Origin: Opitutia bacterium
GTDB lineage: Bacteria; Verrucomicrobiota; Verrucomicrobiia; Opitutales; Seribacteraceae
Assembly: GCA_002730975.1 (NCBI GenBank)
Contig: PCBO01000010.1
Coordinates: forward strand, 22,734 to 86,733
Length of the DNA: 64,000 nt
Direction: 5' to 3'
Below are positions 8,699 to 16,625 of the stretch, piece after piece. A program made the translations under genes and the position numbers. Every line of letters begins with the position of its first letter. Within the stretch, counting starts at the first letter, position 1. The notes below the pieces were generated by a model. That model did not search any database, had not been told where the DNA came from, and saw only the letters and a list, made by a program, of their open reading frames with translations.

Positions 8699-10137
8699 CC
8701 CACAGTCTGTCTGAAACTTATTGTCCTAAAAGGTAGTAAAAAGTAAGCCAAAACGACGCAGACGGTTATCAAGATTATTTTCGAAATCACAACAAACCAA
8801 ACGAATTCTCCAGTGACCCAGGAAATCGCAACACAAGCAAGGGTTCCACCAAGAAAAAAAATAAATCCCAGTCTCCACCATGGGATAGGCAATGGGTGCA
8901 ACCGTTGCGTAAAGTAGAGATAGCACCCAGTCATTACCGTGTAGGAGACAAGTGTAGCCGTAGCAGCACCTGAGGCTCCATGCAAAGGAATCAGCAAGTA
9001 ATTCAGACCTAAATTAATAAGGGCAGTTACCCATGCTACCCGGGCAAAAAGAAAAACTTTCTTCTCCAAGGAAATACCAATGGCTGTTACTTGTAGAGTA
9101 GACTGCAGAACAGACCCGAAGCAGAGTATCGCCAATGGAAGAGATGCAGATGAGTAAGTAGGTGGCATGAACAGTCCAATGACTTCTCCGGAAAAAAGAG
9201 CCAAACTGCCACCCACTGCGAGCATCAAAAGCAAAAGCGCAAACAACACGTTAACATAAATCTCTCTATACTTTTGAGGGTATTCAGTACGCATTTTAAT
9301 GGATAAAGGGCTCCAAGCCTGTCCAAAAGCAGTGGAAACGAAAAATACGGCTAACCCAAAACGGCTGGCGACCGAGTAGATGCCAACTTCATTCACAGAG
9401 GTCATGCCGGCAAGCATCCAACGATCCATAGAAGTAAACAACCAGTAAGCCAACCCAACGAAAATGAAGGGATATCCAAAACCCGTCAACTTCCGGACCC
9501 AACTAAAATCGAAACGAAATGTCAGGTCGCGCCTGATCACGCACAACGCCACCGGTAGCGCCGACATGAGAGCCAGCACTTGGGCTCCGATCCATCCGTC
9601 GATACCCCATTCAAATACCACTACAGCTAAAACACCTAGCACTGCTGCACCACCTCTAGAAAATATAGATATGGAAAAGAAGCACCACGGAGCTTCGTGC
9701 AATCTAGCCACATCGAGAGCATACTGATTCCACTGAAATAATACCATCAAACAAGTCCCCAAAAAAAGAGCGGTCTTGGATATGGGCAGTTCCTCACACT
9801 GAGCGATTGCGTGCAACTCGGGAATAGAAATACAGAGTAATATAAAAGCAATAGATCCAAAAACGAACTGTGCCATAAACCCAGAAGACACAGCAGATGG
9901 TCGATCCACTTTAAGAGTATTCTCATCCCAGTAAAAACGTTGAAGCGCATTATTCAGCCCGCAATTGACAACAACTCCCAGAAGCCTTCCAGATGCGAGG
10001 ATAAGCTCAAGAGCACCAAAAGCCAATGGAGACAATACTGCAGCCACTAAAGGAAAGGAAAAGAAGGTAAGTGTTTTCCCAATAAAGTCAGCACCGCCAT
10101 AAATTGCGGAATCCTTGGCAAGACGCCGAAAAATCAT
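8695..10137 (-). CDS. Oligosaccharide flippase (Wzx / polysaccharide transporter family)
   Basis: 480 residues, almost entirely hydrophobic segments with short polar loops, about a dozen or more. The N-terminus reads RRLAKDSAIYGGADFIGKTL, the amphipathic start common to Wzx-type MOP-superfamily transporters. Later stretches such as LLIPLHGASGAATATLVSY are typical of the second half. The protein would move undecaprenyl-diphosphate-linked repeat units from the cytoplasmic to the periplasmic leaflet. Its stop overlaps the SDR start, and its ATG shares a base with the stop of the upstream glycosyltransferase (TAATG). A second flippase is encoded at 42510..43820, so this locus has two. Role confidence is high; substrate specificity is unknown. 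Confidence 0.9.
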   Translation of the reverse strand: MIFRRLAKDSAIYGGADFIGKTLTFFSFPLVAAVLSPLAFGALELILASGRLLGVVVNCGLNNALQRFYWDENTLKVDRPSAVSSGFMAQFVFGSIAFILLCISIPELHAIAQCEELPISKTALFLGTCLMVLFQWNQYALDVARLHEAPWCFFSISIFSRGGAAVLGVLAVVVFEWGIDGWIGAQVLALMSALPVALCVIRRDLTFRFDFSWVRKLTGFGYPFIFVGLAYWLFTSMDRWMLAGMTSVNEVGIYSVASRFGLAVFFVSTAFGQAWSPLSIKMRTEYPQKYREIYVNVLFALLLLMLAVGGSLALFSGEVIGLFMPPTYSSASLPLAILCFGSVLQSTLQVTAIGISLEKKVFLFARVAWVTALINLGLNYLLIPLHGASGAATATLVSYTVMTGCYLYFTQRLHPLPIPWWRLGFIFFLGGTLACVAISWVTGEFVWFVVISKIILITVCVVLAYFLLPFRTISFRQTVG

Positions 10138-11444
10138 TAATCGACAATGCGGTTGTTCACTAAAGGATGCTGAATTTTTGGCTGACGTTTGGGAAAATCG
10201 CCAAGTAATGGATGATAGAGATTAATTAGAGAATCTCTTCGACCATAAAGGAACTCAATCACCTCTCCAAATAAATATTGAGCAGAATCCAATCCCAGAT
10301 ACTTTTCCGCATATTGTCGACCAGCTGTTCCAAGTTGAGAGCGTAGTGCAGGTCGAGTGACAAGCTTCCGAAGAACATCCACAATCGATTCCGGTGAAGC
10401 TGACGCAATCGGACATTCATTCAAGAATGACCAACGACGAAACATGGTGGTGCAATCATCATCCTCCAAGTTCGAGACAACGGGTAGACCTGAGGCAAAA
10501 CCTTCGACAGCGTTCATGCCATGACCTGTACAAATAAGTTGCTCGACAAGAATATCCGTTGAGTTCTGAAGAATCTCACGAACCTCTGCATTGGGCTTTT
10601 TCTCCAAAAGAAGTAGTTCGACCTTCAAGCCTTCGTCTTTTAAGGTTGCAACAGCATCGACGATAAATTCGCTTCCCTTGAAACCTCGATGATTGGGAGC
10701 ATGAGCGATAAAGACTGATGCGTTGGTTCCATCGGCTGTGCTTTTAATGCCTGAAACCGACCAATCGCTTAAATCCAAACATAATGAAGTAGGTGCCAGA
10801 ACATCCCACCGGCCAAACCCATCGGGAGCCATAATTCCGGGAATCACAACATCAGCATGACGGCACCAATAATCCAAGCGTGAAGCTACTTTTTTTTGAT
10901 TTCTAGATGCAACAGGATAAGACATCATCAATCCATGAGCCGTTTCGTTTGATCTGATCCTTCGGTAACAATATGCATCACCTCCGTATGGAATAAGTAC
11001 AGTTTTTTTTCCGGCTAACTTAAAAAAGAAAGCCTGCATCCGCCACAAAACTGTATGTCCTATAAAAAAACCATCCGCCGATATAAAAAAAACATCATAC
11101 CGTAACAAAGAACCAGAAAAAGCCATTAGCTTACGCAATGGGTGAGGACAATACCGATACTCATCTTGAAGAATACGCCCCCAATCGTTTCTCTTATTTA
11201 TGCGCGAATAAAACTGGTTGGTAAAAGTCTCAGAGGCAAAGCCTAGTTCGCTCATAGCACGGGACCAATAAGCGTTGTTGATAATGGGGGTACTACCCCA
11301 CACTAATCTCGGTTTTCCTCCCCGGCAAGAAAACAGCCTAGCAAGTATTCCCACCAAAAGAAAGAGGACCCAGAAAAACGGAGCGAAGAAGATAAGAAGG
11401 AACGCATTCAGAGTTGTTACCAAAATAGATGAGTTAGAAGGCAT
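10137..11444 (-). CDS. Glycosyltransferase with N-terminal membrane anchor
   Basis: 435 residues. A strong hydrophobic stretch near the start (LLIFFAPFFWVLFLLVGILA) suggests a single N-terminal membrane anchor. The catalytic part carries LIPYGGDAYCYRR, FIAHAPNHRGFKGSEF and LICTGHGMNAVEGFASGLPVV, matching the pattern of the GT-B enzyme at 6330..7490. It should add a sugar to the lipid-linked repeat unit. It follows the FAD oxidoreductase after 16 bp and joins the flippase through a TAATG junction. I cannot assign donor or linkage. Confidence 0.82.
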   Translation of the reverse strand: MPSNSSILVTTLNAFLLIFFAPFFWVLFLLVGILARLFSCRGGKPRLVWGSTPIINNAYWSRAMSELGFASETFTNQFYSRINKRNDWGRILQDEYRYCPHPLRKLMAFSGSLLRYDVFFISADGFFIGHTVLWRMQAFFFKLAGKKTVLIPYGGDAYCYRRIRSNETAHGLMMSYPVASRNQKKVASRLDYWCRHADVVIPGIMAPDGFGRWDVLAPTSLCLDLSDWSVSGIKSTADGTNASVFIAHAPNHRGFKGSEFIVDAVATLKDEGLKVELLLLEKKPNAEVREILQNSTDILVEQLICTGHGMNAVEGFASGLPVVSNLEDDDCTTMFRRWSFLNECPIASASPESIVDVLRKLVTRPALRSQLGTAGRQYAEKYLGLDSAQYLFGEVIEFLYGRRDSLINLYHPLLGDFPKRQPKIQHPLVNNRIVD

Positions 11445-11460
11445 CGATGTGGGTTACTCC

Positions 11461-12843
11461 TCAGCAAGCAAAACGAGCAGCCCGTTCAAAAACGTCTTTC
11501 ATGATTTCATTCTGAAAGAACAATCCCGGACGAGCGCCGATTCCCGCGATTCTGGTATGGGGATAAAGTAAATTCTCCAAATGTATACCCAAAGACTCAA
11601 GCGCCTTCATATTTCGAACCGTTGGAACAGGGAAGCCCGCGGGCAGACGCTGTAGTCGCGAAAATGTAAATTCCTCATTGGACAAGAAACCAAGGGCTTG
11701 CAATTGATTTGTCAAAGAAGGAACAAGAACCTCCGGGTTAAGTTGCTTTTGCCCCAAAACTTCAATGGTAAGACGACAATCATCAGCTAAGTTCGTTAAA
11801 GCTCGATAATTGGTGATTCGAAAGAAATCACTTTTGGAATCAAGTCCATAAAAGTAACAGAGGTCACTATCAACAGGCTCTTTTAGTTCAAGATGTATGA
11901 GATCATGAGGCATAGGACGATCAAAACCGAACGAAGCTAGATCCAAGCCGAGTAATTTAGCCACTCCTATGACTCCTGTGGCCAAAACTATTCCATCTAA
12001 GTTCTTGATTGTTTCGAATTGGCCCATGCTGTTCTCCAAATGGAGAGATGCTGTCTCAAGGTCTAGGTTAACGATTGATGTTCCTAGCTTAAAGTGAACT
12101 CCCGAACTTTCCAGAAACTTCGTTATGCCCTCAACGAAGGCAAAAGAACCTCTTTTGCGAGAATAAAAGCTACGTTTGGAATTGCGATATTCCTGAGGGA
12201 GGAGTCTCTGATCAGGCACCCCAAAGAGAGAGCGATATTTTTCATCTTTTGATTGGGCAAGCCAATCGGGGAAGTCATCAACGACAACTCGTGTAAGTCC
12301 AAGGAGAAGTAATGCGAATCCAGATAGAGTCTCTGCGGACCGACCGAAGACATGCTCAAGCATCGGAGCGATGACTTGGGATGCATAAGCTTTCCCAAAT
12401 CGGAGATTAGCAACATCCAACAATGAAGCACAACGATCGAGCGATGGAAAATCCTTAATGCCTGCAAAATGAGAACGCAGAGAGGCAACCATTTCATCTG
12501 TATCTCCAACCCAGTGACGTAAGTCGGTAAAATGAGTGTTGGTCTGAAGATGGCCTGAGAAAAAAGAGCCCGCAAGATCCCCTTGTCCAACATCAAAATG
12601 AATTAATTCTTCGGGGGGAACAATACTGAAAAGAAACTCGTCAATGTCAGGGTTTCCCGTTTCCTGAAACACATGAGTCCCTAAATCAAAATAACGACCT
12701 TTTCCGTAATCAACACCAGCAAGAAGACCGCCGAGTTGATGATCTCGCTCGATTAAAGTGATCGACGCATCAGGATAGTCGACACGCAAACGATGGGCGG
12801 ACAATAGGCCGGCAACACCACCACCGATTACTAAAAAATTCAT
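11461..12843 (-). CDS. FAD-dependent oxidoreductase / amine-oxidase-like protein
   Basis: 460 residues. FLVIGGGVAGLLSAHRL (3-19) is a Rossmann FAD-binding motif with the ribose-binding glutamate shortly after in TLIERDHQLGGLL. The region DLGTHVFQETGNPDIDEF resembles the flavin contacts of protoporphyrinogen-oxidase and UDP-galactopyranose-mutase-like proteins. It is not close enough to either for me to name the reaction. Such proteins occur in polysaccharide loci, where they may oxidise or rearrange a sugar or a lipid-linked intermediate. Its ATG overlaps the stop of the upstream methyltransferase by 4 bp, so the two are probably made together. Function remains open. Confidence 0.75.
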   Translation of the reverse strand: MNFLVIGGGVAGLLSAHRLRVDYPDASITLIERDHQLGGLLAGVDYGKGRYFDLGTHVFQETGNPDIDEFLFSIVPPEELIHFDVGQGDLAGSFFSGHLQTNTHFTDLRHWVGDTDEMVASLRSHFAGIKDFPSLDRCASLLDVANLRFGKAYASQVIAPMLEHVFGRSAETLSGFALLLLGLTRVVVDDFPDWLAQSKDEKYRSLFGVPDQRLLPQEYRNSKRSFYSRKRGSFAFVEGITKFLESSGVHFKLGTSIVNLDLETASLHLENSMGQFETIKNLDGIVLATGVIGVAKLLGLDLASFGFDRPMPHDLIHLELKEPVDSDLCYFYGLDSKSDFFRITNYRALTNLADDCRLTIEVLGQKQLNPEVLVPSLTNQLQALGFLSNEEFTFSRLQRLPAGFPVPTVRNMKALESLGIHLENLLYPHTRIAGIGARPGLFFQNEIMKDVFERAARFAC

Positions 12844-13511
12844 TCTGTCATAGGAAAGTAATCTACTGAGTAAATATTCTCGGGACGCTGTATTTGCGAA
12901 TCTTTCCAGACGATTAGGGTGAATTCGTAAGGCAATAGATCATGTCGGATAACAAAACGACGACCGAGACTCCGAAAACAGAATTCGGTAATCTCTTCAA
13001 CTGCAAAATGCAGAGCTTTGGGTTGCATGAAATCAACAAAAGGGCTGAGGAAATCACATACGAGAACTTGCCTTGTAGCAACAAAAAGCTGCTCGAGACG
13101 TTCGAATGCATAGGACTTAGATTCTTCTCGGTCGGCATGTGTCTGCAAATTGAAAACGCCTGAAGAAAAAACGACATCGTAATGACCGCTTATGGAAGCA
13201 TTCGGATCTATGTTCTCGAAAGTAGCACCAGATGAATACTTTTTAATACAAGACTCAACGAATTCGGGCATTACATCCATTCCACAATATGAGAATTTAA
13301 TTCTCTCATTTCGGAGATACTCAAACAAATAGCCGAGTCCACATCCATAATCCAAAACACTCGTAATGCCAGAACCCTTAACGAAAGGATCTATGGCGCG
13401 AAAACGAAGCTCATTTCGACCCTTGGGTGTAAGCAGTGAAGCAGGAGAATCTCCATGTAGACGAAAACTTTCTCCATACATTAGTTTGATTTTTTCGAAT
13501 TCTTCGCCCAT
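12840..13511 (-). CDS. Class I SAM-dependent methyltransferase
   Basis: The ORF track begins at 13634, but the first 41 residues are out-of-family and lie over the end of the upstream FemAB-like gene. The ATG at 13511 (MGEEFEKIKLMYGESF) starts 7 bp after that gene's stop and gives about 223 residues. VLDYGCGLGYLFEYL is motif I and CGMDVMPEFVESC is motif II with the ribose-binding acidic residue. The family moves a methyl group from SAM to a sugar hydroxyl, amine or carboxylate. The operon setting (FemAB-like transferase before, FAD oxidoreductase after with ATGA overlap) suggests these three modify the same residue. Substrate unknown. Confidence 0.83.
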   Translation of the reverse strand: MGEEFEKIKLMYGESFRLHGDSPASLLTPKGRNELRFRAIDPFVKGSGITSVLDYGCGLGYLFEYLRNERIKFSYCGMDVMPEFVESCIKKYSSGATFENIDPNASISGHYDVVFSSGVFNLQTHADREESKSYAFERLEQLFVATRQVLVCDFLSPFVDFMQPKALHFAVEEITEFCFRSLGRRFVIRHDLLPYEFTLIVWKDSQIQRPENIYSVDYFPMTE

Positions 13512-13518
13512 AGATCGT

Positions 13519-14562
13519 CTAGTATTTAAACAAGTAAAAGAAGGGAAATGCTTGGTTGAGCACTTCCCTCGAGTGAGACTTGAAATTAGAGTCAGTAAGG
13601 CGATTAAAGTAGCGATAGGGACACTCCGCCGCACCCCAACGGCTCTTAAATCGGTAAACGCCCTCTTGGCTACGCCAAGTACCGCCCCAGTTCCACGCTC
13701 GATAACCTTCTTTTGCCAACTCGGTCATCGCCCGAAATATCAAACCTGAAAGCACTTGCTTGTCTCGATGTTCCTCTACCGCAACGGGCGTAAAGTATTC
13801 GACCATATCTTGATACAAAAGCAAAAGCAGGCCACTAACTGGTTCTCCATCGATTCGACCAACGTATAATCGAGACGAAGTGCCAAGAGGGAACTCGGCT
13901 ATGAGGGATTCAAATATCTCAAGAGTCTTCGGGACTCCACCCAAAGAACGAATCGATTGCTCATGCACGCACTGCAACCAAGCAAGATTTTCAACATTCT
14001 CGCAAAGCTCAATTATCTGACCCGATTTTTGACCTTTTCGAATAGCATTGCGTGTCTTCACATGAAAGGAAGCGAAGAGTTTTTCTTCGATGTCGCCCCC
14101 CGCGGGGAGTGAAGTGATTTGACCAATACGATCATCGACAACATCAAGATCCAGACGACTAATCGCAGAATTACTAAGTGGGTAGAAAGAGTTTTCGATA
14201 AAAGTCACAGTAGCAGCGCCACAGTTCTGAGACTCGGCAAGGAATGATTCGTACAATGAATTCAAAACTCCACTGCCTCCATCTGGTAAATCTTTATCCA
14301 CCAAAACTCCTCCGTGACTTCCAAAAAAAGGCAATGAATTTATCACTGTTCCAAGCTTAGGGTCATCCAAGCGTGCAAATGGCACCACACCAATAAGCCG
14401 ATCGCCATCAAATGCACTAAAGTATTGCAATTCAGCTTTGGGAATAGACCGTGAGAGAAAACGCATGTAAGCACCAGAGTAATGGATAAGCGCATTGTCG
14501 TTTCGATGTAAGAAATCATCACACAATACAGACTGATCCAAGCCAAGAGAAGTTACTTCCAT
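13519..14562 (-). CDS. FemAB-like GNAT-fold acyl/aminoacyl transferase
   Basis: 347 residues. It has the double GNAT-like layout of the FemAB/LPG-synthase-related proteins: FSAFDGDRLIGVVPFARLDD in the first half, SFHVKTRNAIRKGQKSG in the centre and YVGRIDGEPVSGLLLLLYQD in the second half. It ends with GYRAWNWGGTWRSQEGVYRFKS. The HVKTRNAIRKG segment is shared with many FemAB-like proteins found in exopolysaccharide loci. Known FemAB enzymes add amino acids to lipid II. Here, between asnB paralogue 2 (2 bp upstream) and a methyltransferase, it may attach an amino acid or acyl group to a glycan. That role is inference. Confidence 0.8.
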   Translation of the reverse strand: MEVTSLGLDQSVLCDDFLHRNDNALIHYSGAYMRFLSRSIPKAELQYFSAFDGDRLIGVVPFARLDDPKLGTVINSLPFFGSHGGVLVDKDLPDGGSGVLNSLYESFLAESQNCGAATVTFIENSFYPLSNSAISRLDLDVVDDRIGQITSLPAGGDIEEKLFASFHVKTRNAIRKGQKSGQIIELCENVENLAWLQCVHEQSIRSLGGVPKTLEIFESLIAEFPLGTSSRLYVGRIDGEPVSGLLLLLYQDMVEYFTPVAVEEHRDKQVLSGLIFRAMTELAKEGYRAWNWGGTWRSQEGVYRFKSRWGAAECPYRYFNRLTDSNFKSHSREVLNQAFPFFYLFKY

Positions 14563-14564
14563 CT

Positions 14565-16448
14565 TCAGGCTAGCTCGAACTGCTTCAAGAACTCTTCAAA
14601 ATTAATCAGGGACCAAATTAAAAGACGGCGATTCCGTTTCCCGTCCAAATGCTCTTTTACCAAGGACTGAACCGTAGAGCAATCTAACCATTGGTAAATA
14701 GCGGCATTACCATCAAATAATGTTTGCCGAACAAAATCAATACTCTCACCCTTAAACCAACTCGCATCAGGAGCGGAAAATCCTTGCTTTTCCGCTTGCG
14801 TGATTTTCTCGGGAATATATCTACGCATCACTTCACGAAGGATTTGCTTCCCATCTCGAGTTTTCTGAAAGAACTTACTAGTCTTTTTCCCAGACTCGTT
14901 CTCGTTGAGACGAATGACATCAGTCAGATTGTTTAGCTTCAAACCGACAGGGCACTTCATGGCAAAATCTACAAGATCGTTGTCCATGAAAGGAACACGA
15001 GTTTCCAAACCATGGGCCATGCTTAATTTGTCTTCCACAACAAAGAGTCCATGCAGAAAAGTCTTAGCCTCAAAATAGAGAGATTGATTAATGTAATCTT
15101 CCGGTCGGTCCATCTCATTGTCGTGACGATGGAAAACATCACGGAATATATCCCTAGTCCAGACATCCTTCACTTCATTCCAAATCGGAGCGAAGACTTT
15201 ACGAATCTCCTGATTGGGTATTAGTCGATGCCAGAATTCATAGTACTTATCAATGTAGTGATCGAAGTCTTGATTGACTACAGCACGATAATAACGCCAA
15301 GGATAACCACCGAAAAGTTCGTCACCACCAGCCCCGGAGAGAACCACTTTGACAAATTTCCCGGCCAACTTCGCAGCATGAAAGTTAGGATAACTTTGGC
15401 CAACTCGAGGTTCCTCCAAATGCCAAGCCAACTCTGGCAAACAGCGCTCCATATCTCCAGCTTTAAGGATCATTTCATAGTGCTCGGTCTTAAACTGAGC
15501 TGACATTGCCTCCGCTTTGATCCGTTCGTCAAAACCCAGTTCGATGCCAGAGGCCGAACTAAGGTCGAACCCACAGGTAAACGTTTTAAGATAAGGAAAA
15601 GATTGGGCTGTTATAGCAGTTATAGAACCTGAATCCATTCCGCCACTCAAATAGCTTCCAAGTTCAACATCAGTTACAAGTTGTCGGTTAACTGCTTGAT
15701 TGAATAAGCGATCGAGTTCCTCTCGGTACTCATGATCGCTGAGTGATTTATCTGGTTCCCGAAAGCGATAATCCCAATACTGCGTGCTTCGAAAGGTTGA
15801 TTGCTTATCACATACGTTAAGTATACCATAATGGCCTGATGGTAGTAACCGAATGTCCTCCAACAAAGTGCGATCAGTAAAGATATTCTGGAAAGTAAAA
15901 TACTCGATGAGAGCGGGCTTATCAAGGACGCGACGAAAATCGGGTCGAGCGAGTATGGCTTTTTGCTCGGAACCAAAAGTAAAAGTGCTACCTTGCTGGC
16001 TAAAGTAGAGAGGCTTAATGCCGTAACGGTCACGGGCCAAAAGCAACTGCTTCTCCTTCCTGTCATAAAAAGCAAAAGCAAACATGCCATTGAACCGCAC
16101 CAGGGCTTCTACCCCCCACTCCATTAAAGAATACAGCACGACTTCGCTATCGGTATTTGAGCTGAAACAATAACCTAGAGATTCTAATTCGGTGCGAAGT
16201 TCCGGATAATTGTAAACCTCACCATTATAACTGAGTACATACCGAGTATCGACCGATAACATTGGTTGGTGTCCTGCCGAAGACAGGTCGATGATTGCCA
16301 ACCTTCGATGCCCGAATCCGACATTGCCTTCAATCCAATGACCCTCCCCATCTGGCCCGCGATGAGCAATAGCATTAGTCATTTGCTTCAAAACAACTGA
16401 GGAGACATGCGCACCTTCAAGATGAACAATTCCCGCAATGCCACACAT
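14565..16448 (-). CDS. asnB: Asparagine synthase-like glutamine amidotransferase (paralogue 2)
   Basis: 627 residues. Cys2 follows Met, then HRGPDGEGHW (29-38), GHRRLAIIDLS (46-56) and YNGEVYN (74-80) complete the class II glutaminase. The synthetase PP-loop is SGGMDSGS (268-275), followed by LSGAGGDELFGGY and LETRVPFMDNDLVDF. It keeps all residues expected for glutamine hydrolysis and acyl-adenylate formation. It differs from paralogue 1 in length, in the PP-loop and in lacking the insert before GHRRLS, so the copies are diverged and not a recent duplication. The downstream FemAB-like gene starts after 2 bp. An amidation of a sugar carboxylate or of an amino-acid side group on the glycan is plausible but unproven. 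Confidence 0.92.
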   Translation of the reverse strand: MCGIAGIVHLEGAHVSSVVLKQMTNAIAHRGPDGEGHWIEGNVGFGHRRLAIIDLSSAGHQPMLSVDTRYVLSYNGEVYNYPELRTELESLGYCFSSNTDSEVVLYSLMEWGVEALVRFNGMFAFAFYDRKEKQLLLARDRYGIKPLYFSQQGSTFTFGSEQKAILARPDFRRVLDKPALIEYFTFQNIFTDRTLLEDIRLLPSGHYGILNVCDKQSTFRSTQYWDYRFREPDKSLSDHEYREELDRLFNQAVNRQLVTDVELGSYLSGGMDSGSITAITAQSFPYLKTFTCGFDLSSASGIELGFDERIKAEAMSAQFKTEHYEMILKAGDMERCLPELAWHLEEPRVGQSYPNFHAAKLAGKFVKVVLSGAGGDELFGGYPWRYYRAVVNQDFDHYIDKYYEFWHRLIPNQEIRKVFAPIWNEVKDVWTRDIFRDVFHRHDNEMDRPEDYINQSLYFEAKTFLHGLFVVEDKLSMAHGLETRVPFMDNDLVDFAMKCPVGLKLNNLTDVIRLNENESGKKTSKFFQKTRDGKQILREVMRRYIPEKITQAEKQGFSAPDASWFKGESIDFVRQTLFDGNAAIYQWLDCSTVQSLVKEHLDGKRNRRLLIWSLINFEEFLKQFELA

Positions 16449-16529
16449 TTAAATAAGAGCGTTTTCCACTCGATTGATCATCAGTAGTTGTATGGACATG
16501 GGCATTCTAAGGTAAAGAGAGACATCCTC

Positions 16530-16570
16530 CCCAAGTGGAAATACAAGCCCTAAAAAGGGAAATCCTTGGG
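16530..16570 (-). terminator. Nested inverted repeat between the WbpM-like gene and asnB paralogue 2
   Basis: The 177-bp gap between these genes contains CCCAAG (16530-16535) pairing with CTTGGG (16565-16570). Enclosed within it is a second stem, CCCT/AGGG (16548-16551 and 16556-16559) with an AAAA loop. On the transcribed strand the inner loop is T-rich. It may be an attenuator or processing site, but there is no clear downstream U-run, so a terminator is not established. Confidence 0.25.
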
Positions 16571-16625
16571 ATCAGAAGAATAAAGACTTCAACAAGAAGT
16601 GTTAAAATAAGTACAAATTAAAAGA

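Noticed and set aside
12123-12596. 157-codon minus-strand ORF inside the FAD oxidoreductase
   Set aside because: Out-of-frame shadow of a gene with clear FAD motifs.
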